A stretch of DNA of 12,600 nucleotides from Deinococcus sp. Its GTDB lineage: Bacteria; Deinococcota; Deinococci; Deinococcales; Deinococcaceae. Below are positions 6,082 to 12,475 of the stretch, piece by piece. Made by a program: the position numbers and the translations under genes. The stretch is from NCBI RefSeq assembly GCF_018260405.1, contig NZ_JAGLBG010000077.1, forward strand, positions 1 through 12,600. Direction: 5' to 3'. Below the pieces are notes generated by a model. That model made no database searches and was not told the DNA's origin. It saw only the letters and a list, made by a program, of their open reading frames with translations. Each line of letters opens with the position of its first letter. Position 1 is the stretch's first letter.

Positions 6082-7179
6082 ATGAAGCGTTCTCTTTTTG
6101 CACTGGTCGGCCTCAGCGCCGCGCTCCTTACGGCCTGTACCGGCCAGGGTCCCAGCAACTTCAAGGTGCATGAAGTCGCGCTGTACGGCGGCACGCAGCA
6201 GCGCGTCGTATGGGTCTACGGGGCGCTCGGCAGCGGCGGCGGCAGCTCGGTCAAGCTAGGCGGCGCGGCGGTGCAATTGCGCCCGCAGGTGCAAGACCCC
6301 CTAGCCCTGCCCGGCACTCTTAGCGTGGAAGGACAGGCCACCTACCGCGTGCCCACGCCCGGCGCACCGCAGAAACTAAGCGTCACGCTCGGCGCGGACG
6401 GCCTGTTCAACGTAACCCCGCTTAACGGCGCGTCGCTGGCGGCGGTCTACTACACCGACGGCGCGAGCTGGAGCAGACTGGGCGCGGCCTCTGGCCCGCT
6501 GAGCGGTGTGGTCAGTGGAGCACCCAGCAGCGGCCTGCGCGGGGCCGGGCAGCTGACCGACGCCGAAGCCGACGCGCTGAGCCGTGTTATGGCGACCCAG
6601 GGACCGTTGACAGTGGCGGTGCTTAATGACCCTGCGCCCAGCCTGAGCGCCGAGCCGACGCCCAGCGAGAGGCTGAGCACCAGCCTGTATCTGCTGCCGG
6701 GCAGGGTGGATCCTGTGCCGACCCCTGCTCTTACAGTCACGCCAGGGTTACCCAACCCCAGGCCGCAGGGAGGCCAGATGACCGGACAGGCCGTAAACTT
6801 TACTGAGGTGGCCAGCGGTAACAACGCGGCGGCCACTGCGCCAAAGGTGCAACTGGCGACCACTCCCGAGCAAATCCGGGCGCTCTATGCCCTGGCCTAT
6901 GGCCGCCAGAGCAGCGTGCCTGCCACGCCGCCCCTGGAGGCTGGACGTTCGCTGGTCGGCATTTTCCTAGGGCAGCGCAATACCGGGGGCTATGGCGTGC
7001 GCGTGACTGGCGCCGAACTCAGCGGCTCTACCCTTACCGTGCGCGTCGCCGTCAGCTCGCCCCGGCCCGGCATGCTAACCACGCAGGCGTTGACCAGCCC
7101 CTGGACGATTATTAGCATTACTGGGCGGCCCAGCGAGATCGTGGTTGTGGACGACAGCGGTCAGCTTACCTTTCCCTAA
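6082..7179 (+). CDS. Predicted lipoprotein with C-terminal PrcB_C domain
   Basis: A 365-aa predicted lipoprotein. The ATG at 6082 gives MKRSLFALVGLSAALLTAC, a lipoprotein signal peptide with lipobox LTAC and lipidated C19; the longer frame from 6052 would spoil it. Residues about 28-185 form a beta-rich region of unknown family (for example LPGTLSVEGQATYRVPTPG, SLAAVYYTDGASWSRLG). A Pro-rich linker covers about 186-235. Residues about 286-348 (GRSLVGIFLGQRNTGGYGVRV ... LTSPWTIISI) match the PrcB_C domain. That domain is named after PrcB, the subunit that stabilises the PrtP protease complex in Treponema. No protease gene is seen here, so the partner is unknown and a protease role is only inference. 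It follows recN by 80 nt but carries its own -10 box. It should be anchored in the cell envelope. Confidence 0.82.
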   Translation: MKRSLFALVGLSAALLTACTGQGPSNFKVHEVALYGGTQQRVVWVYGALGSGGGSSVKLGGAAVQLRPQVQDPLALPGTLSVEGQATYRVPTPGAPQKLSVTLGADGLFNVTPLNGASLAAVYYTDGASWSRLGAASGPLSGVVSGAPSSGLRGAGQLTDAEADALSRVMATQGPLTVAVLNDPAPSLSAEPTPSERLSTSLYLLPGRVDPVPTPALTVTPGLPNPRPQGGQMTGQAVNFTEVASGNNAAATAPKVQLATTPEQIRALYALAYGRQSSVPATPPLEAGRSLVGIFLGQRNTGGYGVRVTGAELSGSTLTVRVAVSSPRPGMLTTQALTSPWTIISITGRPSEIVVVDDSGQLTFP

Positions 7180-7270
7180 GTTTGACCCTTGAGTCTGTCT
7201 AACGGGTCTGATTGCCGAGTCCGGTTGCGGGCGATCTATAACCCCTGGCCCGCTGCTGACCCTCGCCGCC

Positions 7271-7283
7271 TACACTGGGCGGC
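7271..7283 (+). promoter_or_regulatory. -10 box of the HAD phosphatase gene, apparently leaderless
   Basis: TACACT (7271-7276) matches TANNNT and ends 7 nt before the ATG at 7284, with no Shine-Dalgarno between. A second -10-like box, TATAAC (7236-7241), lies upstream and could give a leadered transcript instead. Confidence 0.55.
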
Positions 7284-8081
7284 ATGTTAGGTCTGATTGG
7301 CATTGATGTAGACGGCACCCTGGTCGGCACTGGCAATGTGGTGCGCCAGGATGTCTGGGACGCGCTGGCTCTGGCGCGGCAGCGTGGTGTGCGCCTGGCG
7401 GTGTGTAGTGGCCGCCCCGCCATCGGCAACGCGCTGGACTATGCCCGCAGGCTCGACCCGGACGGCTGGCACGTCTTTCAGAACGGGGCCAGCGTGGTCA
7501 AGGTGGACACTGGCGAGAGCCTGTCTGAAGCCTTTCCGCCTGCCGAGTTGACACGGCTGCTGGCGCTGGCCCGGCAGCAAAAGCGCCTGCTGGAGGTCTA
7601 CACCGACGACGAATACGCCATTACCGAAACGGGCGAACAGATAGCCAAGCGCCACGCGGCGTTGCTGGGCCTGCCTTACTCGCCACTGGCCCCGGAAGAC
7701 CTGAAAAAGACGGTGGTACGGGTGCAGTGGGTGGTGCCCCACGCCGAGAGCGGCGAAGTATATGCCCAGGATTATACCGGCCTGGAACTGCATCCTGCGG
7801 GCAGTCCCGTGATGCCGGATGTCAATTTCATCAGCGTGACGAAAGCCGGGGTCAACAAAGGCAGTGCGCTGGGCCGGGTCGCGGCGGGTTACGGCCTGAC
7901 GCTTGACCGGGTTATGGCGGTTGGTGACGGCGAAAACGATATGACGGCCCTAAAAGCCGTGGGCCATCCGGTGGCGATGGGCAATGCCGAGCCGATGCTT
8001 AAGGCTATCGCGCAGACCGTGGTGTCCAGCGTGGACGAGGGTGGGTTGCGCGAAGCGGTCGAGCTGGCGCTTACCCTGTAG
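7284..8081 (+). CDS. Cof-type HAD-superfamily phosphatase (HAD-IIB)
   Basis: A 265-aa soluble HAD phosphatase of the Cof (IIB) group, full length for the family. All four catalytic motifs are visible: motif I GIDVDGTL (nucleophile D8, acid/base D10); motif II CSGRP (S42); motif III lysine in AGVNKGSAL (K192); motif IV VGDGENDM (D215, D219), which binds Mg2+. The C2B cap domain lies between motifs II and III (about 83-182). Family members remove phosphate from sugar phosphates, nucleotides or pyridoxal phosphate; the substrate cannot be read from the sequence. The start ATG directly precedes MLGLIGIDVDGT, leaving no room for a later start, and the TACACT box lies 7 nt upstream. It follows the lipoprotein gene by 104 nt and converges with recQ over a 20-bp gap, in which I see no clear terminator. 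Confidence 0.93.
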   Translation: MLGLIGIDVDGTLVGTGNVVRQDVWDALALARQRGVRLAVCSGRPAIGNALDYARRLDPDGWHVFQNGASVVKVDTGESLSEAFPPAELTRLLALARQQKRLLEVYTDDEYAITETGEQIAKRHAALLGLPYSPLAPEDLKKTVVRVQWVVPHAESGEVYAQDYTGLELHPAGSPVMPDVNFISVTKAGVNKGSALGRVAAGYGLTLDRVMAVGDGENDMTALKAVGHPVAMGNAEPMLKAIAQTVVSSVDEGGLREAVELALTL

Positions 8082-8101
8082 AGTCTGGGTTTGTCGGCTA
8101 C

Positions 8102-10300
8102 CTAACCGTCCAGCACCGTATTGATTGCGTCCAGAATCCGTTCGCCGTAGGCCACGATGCGTTTTTCGCCCAATCCCGGCACGCCGCGCAGTTCGTCCAG
8201 CGTGCGGGGTTGCCGGGTCGCCAGCGCCGTCATAGTGGCGTTCGGATAGACCACGAAGGCGCTGTGCCCGCTCTCACGGCTCAGTTCGCGGCGCAACTCG
8301 CGCAGGGCTTCCTCGACTTCCGAGTTGGGTTCAGCATGTTCGGGTGGGTCTAGCAGTGCGGGGACTGGCGCGGCACTTTTGTGCTTTAGGCGCTCCAGAA
8401 CCGCGTTGTTGTGCCGCGCCCCAGCTTCGTCTGGGCCTGGGCCGGGACGGATGGCCGCTGGCGCGCCGCTGGCGTAACCGCGAACGACCTGCAACACCTC
8501 GTCGCCGTAGTCGGCCAGTTTGCGCTGCCCGATACCGCTGACCGTGCCCAGCGTGGCGTGACTGCTGGGGCGCAACTCGGCGATCAGTTTCAGGGTGGCG
8601 TCGGTAAAGATCACGTAGGGCGGCACGGCCAGGGCGCGGGCGCGTTCCAGTCGCCAGGCTCGCAGCGCCCCGAACAGCGGCGCGTCTTGGTCGCTCACCG
8701 GGGCGCGGCCTGCCCGGTCGCGTTTTTTCAGCGTCTTCTCGCGGGGCAGCAGGGTGTCCTCGCGCAGCATCAGCCGCGTTTCGCCCCGGAGCAGGGCGCG
8801 GGCTTTAGGCGTGGCGCTCAGGCCAAAGTGATCGTCGGCATTCAGGTAGCCCAGGCTGATCAGCTGGCGAATCACGCTGCGCCACATCTTTTCGTCGTGG
8901 CTGGCTCCCACCCCGAACGTCGGCAGCTGATGGTGTCCTAGCGCCAGAACCTTCTCGGTCTGTTTGCCCAGCAGCACATCCGTCAGATGCACCGAGCCGA
9001 AGCGGTTGCCGGTGCGAACGGCGGCGCTCAGGGCCATCTGCGCCTCGCGGGTCAGATCGCGCGACTGTGGGGGATTCAGGCAGGTGTCGCAGTTGCCACA
9101 TGGCTCAGCCAGCGTTTCGCCGAAGTAAGCCAGAATCACCTGACGGCGGCAGCTCGCCGTTTCGCAGTACGTGAGCAAGGCATCGAGTTTGCCCGCCTCG
9201 GCCCGCTTCACGTCCTCGGGGGCGTCGCTCTGGGCCAACATCCGGCGCACGTTGACCACGTCCTGTAAGCCGTAGACCATCCAGGCAGTGCTGGGCAGCC
9301 CGTCGCGTCCGGCGCGTCCCGTTTCCTGGTAGTAGCCTTCCATACTCTTAGGAAGGTCGAGGTGGGCCACAAAGCGCACGTTCGGCTTGTCGATACCCAT
9401 GCCGAAAGCGACGGTGGCCGCCACGATCACGCCTTCCTCGTTCAGAAAACGCTCCTGGGTTTCGCTGCGCTGCTGCGGCGAGAGGCCCGCGTGGTAGGGA
9501 AGGGCGTCAAGGCCCTGTGCGGCCAGCCACTTCGCCGTTTCCTCGACCGACTTGCGCGACATACAGTACACGATTCCGGCGTCTGAGGCGTGTTCGGTGC
9601 GAATAAAGTCGAGCAGCTGGCTCTTTGGGCTTTCCTTGAGCGCCACCCGGTACTGAATGTTGGGACGGTCAAAACTGGAAATGAATTCGGGCGCGTCCCA
9701 CAGGTGCAGCACGCTTTTGATGTCGGCGCGGGTGCGGTCGTCGGCGGTGGCGGTCAGGGCCACACGCGGAATGTTCGCAAAGCGCTCGGGCAAAATGCTT
9801 AGGCCCTGGTACTCGGGCCGGAAATCGTGACCCCACTGGGAAACGCAGTGCGCTTCATCCACGGCAAAAAGGGCTATCGGGGCGCCGCTGAGAAGTTCCA
9901 GCATGCGCGGCAGCAGCAGGCGTTCTGGGGCCACGTACAGCAGGTCAAGTTCGCCGCTTTGCATCTGTTGCTCGACCCGGAAGGCCTCGGGTCCACTTAG
10001 GGTCGAGTTGAGAAAGGCGGCCCGCACCCCGAGTTGCCGCAGGGTATCGACCTGGTCTTTCATCAGGGCAATCAGCGGCGAAACCACGATGCCTACGCCC
10101 TCACGGAGCAGGCTGGGCAGCTGGTAGCACAGGCTCTTGCCACCGCCAGTGGGCATCAAAACCAGCGCGTTTCCGCCGCCCACCACCTGCTCCACGATGC
10201 TTTCTTGCACCCCCCGGAAGGCCGGGTAGCCCCAGATGGTGCTCAGCAGGTGCAGGGCGCGGCTGTGAGTGGGGTGGGTAGGTGCAACAGGCGCAGTCAT
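8102..10300 (-). CDS. recQ: ATP-dependent 3'-5' DNA helicase RecQ with two HRDC domains
   Basis: A 732-aa RecQ helicase, which unwinds duplex DNA during recombination and fork repair. Parts in order: motif 0 FRGVQ (28-32); Walker A PTGGGKS (50-56); DEAHCVSQWGHDFRPEY, with motif II DEAH (148-151) and the aromatic-rich loop; motif III ALTATA (about 181-186); motif VI QETGRAGRDG (about 324-333); a zinc-binding module with C383, then C400, C403 and C406 (CGNCDTC); an RQC winged helix (about 412-520); HRDC 1 (about 540-609) and HRDC 2 (about 662-732), each with the helical pattern ending VSGIGQRKLADYG or VPGLGEKRIVAYG; they are joined by a Pro/Ala-rich linker. The open frame continues far upstream antisense to the next gene. 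The ATG at 10300 is chosen for its leaderless -10 box; an ATG at 10312 is an in-frame alternative. Confidence 0.96.
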   Translation of the reverse strand: MTAPVAPTHPTHSRALHLLSTIWGYPAFRGVQESIVEQVVGGGNALVLMPTGGGKSLCYQLPSLLREGVGIVVSPLIALMKDQVDTLRQLGVRAAFLNSTLSGPEAFRVEQQMQSGELDLLYVAPERLLLPRMLELLSGAPIALFAVDEAHCVSQWGHDFRPEYQGLSILPERFANIPRVALTATADDRTRADIKSVLHLWDAPEFISSFDRPNIQYRVALKESPKSQLLDFIRTEHASDAGIVYCMSRKSVEETAKWLAAQGLDALPYHAGLSPQQRSETQERFLNEEGVIVAATVAFGMGIDKPNVRFVAHLDLPKSMEGYYQETGRAGRDGLPSTAWMVYGLQDVVNVRRMLAQSDAPEDVKRAEAGKLDALLTYCETASCRRQVILAYFGETLAEPCGNCDTCLNPPQSRDLTREAQMALSAAVRTGNRFGSVHLTDVLLGKQTEKVLALGHHQLPTFGVGASHDEKMWRSVIRQLISLGYLNADDHFGLSATPKARALLRGETRLMLREDTLLPREKTLKKRDRAGRAPVSDQDAPLFGALRAWRLERARALAVPPYVIFTDATLKLIAELRPSSHATLGTVSGIGQRKLADYGDEVLQVVRGYASGAPAAIRPGPGPDEAGARHNNAVLERLKHKSAAPVPALLDPPEHAEPNSEVEEALRELRRELSRESGHSAFVVYPNATMTALATRQPRTLDELRGVPGLGEKRIVAYGERILDAINTVLDG

Positions 10301-10313
10301 CCAAGCCAGCATA
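10301..10313 (-). promoter_or_regulatory. -10 box of recQ, apparently leaderless
   Basis: On the minus strand TATGCT (10313-10308) matches TANNNT and ends 7 nt before the ATG at 10300. The box contains the alternative ATG at 10312, so if this promoter is right that upstream start cannot be used. No Shine-Dalgarno is present before 10300. Confidence 0.55.
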
Positions 10314-10318
10314 GCGCG

Positions 10319-10335
10319 TTCTGCTGGCAGCAGAA
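10319..10335. promoter_or_regulatory. Perfect 17-bp palindrome over the recQ promoter, candidate operator
   Basis: TTCTGCTGGCAGCAGAA has two 8-bp arms that are exact inverted repeats around one central G. It lies 6 nt upstream of the recQ -10 box and covers the spacer and the expected -35 position, which is where a repressor would act. The binding protein is not known. Confidence 0.45.
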
Positions 10336-10400
10336 TAAGGCGAGGAGCGCCGGTGTCTGGTAGTGCTGGTGCCCAGACGTGTCGAAATACGTGTTCTCCC

Positions 10401-10429
10401 TTGACACCTCTGGCAAGCGGGTCTACCCT
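10401..10429 (+). promoter_or_regulatory. Strong sigma70-type promoter of the substrate-binding protein gene
   Basis: A perfect -35 TTGACA (10401-10406) and -10 TACCCT (10424-10429) are separated by the ideal 17 nt. Transcription should start near 10436, leaving a leader of about 87 nt before the ATG at 10523. Confidence 0.8.
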
Positions 10430-10512
10430 GAGAGCACTATTACTGTTTTTCAGCGTCATCTTCAACTCTCCCAGCCTGGTTGCAGGACTGGGCGCGTTGT
10501 GCTGCCGCACCC

Positions 10513-10518
10513 GGAGGA
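10513..10518 (+). promoter_or_regulatory. Shine-Dalgarno of the substrate-binding protein gene
   Basis: GGAGGA lies 4 nt before the ATG at 10523 and decides this start over the much longer open frame that begins at 10379, upstream of the promoter. Confidence 0.8.
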
Positions 10519-10522
10519 CCCT

Positions 10523-12115
10523 ATGAAAAAACTGCTTCTCACTGCCGCCCTGCTGACCAGCGCTTGTACCTTCTCGGCGGCTTCCGCTGCTGGAACCCTG
10601 GTGGTGGCAGGCAACGGCGAACCCGTCAGCCTGGAATCGGCCAACATCACCGACGGCATTTCGATCAACGTGCAGCGTCAGATTTATGATTATCTGGTTG
10701 ATTTTAAGGACGGCACCACTGACGTTATTCCCGGTCTGGCGACCAGTTGGAGTGCGAACCCCGACGCCACCAGCTGGACTTTTAAACTGCGTAAGGGTGT
10801 CAAATTTCACGACGGCACGCCATTTAACGCCGACGCGGCAGTCTTTAACCTCAACCGCTGGTGGGATAAGGACGACAAGTACGGTTTCCGTGATCAGGGC
10901 CGTAACTACGAGATCGTGGGCCAGTTGCTCGGCGGGTACAAGGGCGACAAGACCTCCGTTATCAAGGCCATCACCAAAGTCGACGACTCTACCATCCGCA
11001 TCGACCTGAACAAGTCCAGCAGCGTGCTGCCCGACATTCTGGCCGCCGGTTACTTTGGTATCGCTAGCCCGGCGGCCATCAAGAAAGACGGGGCCAAGTA
11101 CGGCACCCCAGCGGGCAGCGCGGTGGGCACCGGCCCCTTCATTTTCCAGACCTGGACCACTGGCGACCGCGTGACCCTCAAGGCCAATGCCGGTTACTGG
11201 GGCGTTAAGCCCAAGGTCGATGCCGTCATCATCCGCAGCATCAAAGACCCCTCGCAGCGCCTCAACGAGCTGAAGTCGGGCAACGTCGACATCGTCAACG
11301 ACCTTACGCCCGACAGCCTCAAGAGCGTGCAGAGCGATAAGAATCTGGTTATGGTTAAGCGTCCGAGCTTCAACGTCGGCTTCCTGAGCCTGAACAACCG
11401 CAACGAGTACTTCAAAAATGACAAGGTGCGGCAGGCCGTGAGCATGGCGATCAACAAGAAGGCCATGGTCGACGCCTTCTGGAACGGTCTGGGCACCAGC
11501 AACGCCAGCTTCGTGCCGCCTGTGCTGGGCTGGGCCAACAGCAAAGCCGTACCCGCTGACTACAAGTACGACCCGGCAGCGGCCAAGAAACTGCTGGCCC
11601 AGGCCGGTTACCCGAACGGTTTTACCATTGACCTGTGGTACATGCCGGTCAGCCGCCCGTACTTCCCGAATCCCAAGCCGACCGCCGAAGCGATTGCCGC
11701 TGACCTCTCGACCATCGGGATCAAGGCCAACCTCAAGACCGAGGACTGGGCCAAGTACCTCGAAGACCGCAACAAGGAACCCGGTTTCGACATGTACATG
11801 ATCGGCTGGACCGGCGACTACGGCGACCCCGACAACTTCTACAGCGCCTATTACGGTCAGGGCGGCAGCGACGACATCAACTGGAGCCCCGCCAACGTGC
11901 AGAAACTGCTGGAACAGGGCCGTGGCGCGGTCGGTCAGGCTGCCAAGGCCAAAATCTACTCGCAGCTGCACGACATCACTTACAACGCGGTCTACCGCAT
12001 TCCGGTGGTTCACAGCACCCCGCTGGGAGCGTCCCGCAGCTACGTTAAGGGTTGGGTGCCCAGCCCGCTTGGGAGCGAAGCCTTCAACAAGATTTCGCTG
12101 GTTGGCAAGAAGTAA
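10523..12115 (+). CDS. ABC transporter substrate-binding protein, oligopeptide/dipeptide type (SBP_bac_5)
   Basis: A 530-aa extracytoplasmic solute-binding protein of the DppA/OppA class, which captures peptides (or in some members nickel or sugars) for an ABC importer. It starts with a Sec signal peptide MKKLLLTAALLTSACTFSAASAA, probably cut after ASA (20-22). C15 sits in TSAC, which is not a standard lipobox, so lipidation is possible but less likely. Family hallmarks are GLATSWSANPDATSWTFKLRKGVKFHDGTPF (71-101, of which only the last part is the classic signature), GTGPFIF (202-208), NAGYWGVKP (222-230) and VRQAVSMAINKKAM further on. The length is normal. Codons are those of a highly expressed gene, and the promoter, Shine-Dalgarno and terminator are all strong. 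No permease or ATPase gene is in the window and the terminator follows directly, so it is an orphan here. The exact substrate cannot be read from the sequence. Confidence 0.93.
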   Translation: MKKLLLTAALLTSACTFSAASAAGTLVVAGNGEPVSLESANITDGISINVQRQIYDYLVDFKDGTTDVIPGLATSWSANPDATSWTFKLRKGVKFHDGTPFNADAAVFNLNRWWDKDDKYGFRDQGRNYEIVGQLLGGYKGDKTSVIKAITKVDDSTIRIDLNKSSSVLPDILAAGYFGIASPAAIKKDGAKYGTPAGSAVGTGPFIFQTWTTGDRVTLKANAGYWGVKPKVDAVIIRSIKDPSQRLNELKSGNVDIVNDLTPDSLKSVQSDKNLVMVKRPSFNVGFLSLNNRNEYFKNDKVRQAVSMAINKKAMVDAFWNGLGTSNASFVPPVLGWANSKAVPADYKYDPAAAKKLLAQAGYPNGFTIDLWYMPVSRPYFPNPKPTAEAIAADLSTIGIKANLKTEDWAKYLEDRNKEPGFDMYMIGWTGDYGDPDNFYSAYYGQGGSDDINWSPANVQKLLEQGRGAVGQAAKAKIYSQLHDITYNAVYRIPVVHSTPLGASRSYVKGWVPSPLGSEAFNKISLVGKK

Positions 12116-12127
12116 AGTTTGCTTGGG

Positions 12128-12160
12128 GAAAGGGCTTACCGTAGTGTCGGCCCTTTCTTT
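12128..12160 (+). terminator. Rho-independent terminator after the substrate-binding protein gene
   Basis: GAAAGGGC (12128-12135) and GCCCTTTC (12150-12157) form a perfect 8-bp stem with a 14-nt loop, followed by TTT and further T-rich sequence. It starts 13 nt after the stop codon. Confidence 0.8.
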
Positions 12161-12250
12161 CGCTTTGGTAGTGTTTTCAACTCTACCGAATAGTTGGCCT
12201 CCTTATGGCAATATTCCTTCTGAACTTTGCCGGAACCTGAGCAACTTATA

Positions 12251-12280
12251 CGGACTTGGGTTAGAGCATTTTGCAAAAAG
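12251..12280 (+). repeat. Diverged intergenic repeat, block 1 copy A
   Basis: CGGACTTG, a 4-nt gap, AGAGC, 5 nt, GCAAA. The same words in the same order recur at 12428-12454 with slightly different gaps. It contains the short palindrome TTTTGCAAAA. Confidence 0.45.
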
Positions 12281-12316
12281 ATGGTGCTCTTTTGACCCTC
12301 TTTTTGCCGAGTGGAA

Positions 12317-12340
12317 CGAGTGAAAAAAAGAGCAGGACGG
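12317..12340 (+). repeat. Diverged intergenic repeat, block 2 copy A
   Basis: CGAGTGAAA, then a short A-rich stretch, GAG, and GGACGG at the end. The same elements recur at 12454-12475. Confidence 0.45.
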
Positions 12341-12427
12341 AGAATGAAGGAGGCGGCGGTGTTTTTCCGACGTCCCCATCATTCGGAGAACGGCTCTAAA
12401 TAGTTTGCAAAAACCGCTTACTTTGCG

Positions 12428-12475
12428 CGGACTTGTAGAGCTGCGCTGCAAAGCGAGTGAAAGCAAAGAGGACGG
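12428..12475 (+). repeat. Diverged intergenic repeat, blocks 1 and 2 joined (copy B)
   Basis: CGGACTTG, T, AGAGC, six bases, GCAAA (block 1) runs directly into CGAGTGAAA ... GAGGACGG (block 2). In copy A the two blocks are separated by about 37 bases. The order and strand are the same, so this is a shared unit with an insertion or deletion rather than chance words. Confidence 0.45.

Noticed and set aside
10301..12013. The recQ frame stays open for a further ~570 codons upstream on the minus strand.
   Set aside because: This stretch is antisense to the substrate-binding protein gene; its translation is family-less, rich in Val, Gly and Asp, and it is preceded by no start signal. RecQ homology begins at residue ~15 after the ATG at 10300.
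12203..12466. 87-aa minus-strand frame in the right-end repeat region.
   Set aside because: Its Ser/His/Arg/Lys-rich translation matches no family I recognise and it spans the repeat blocks; likely chance.
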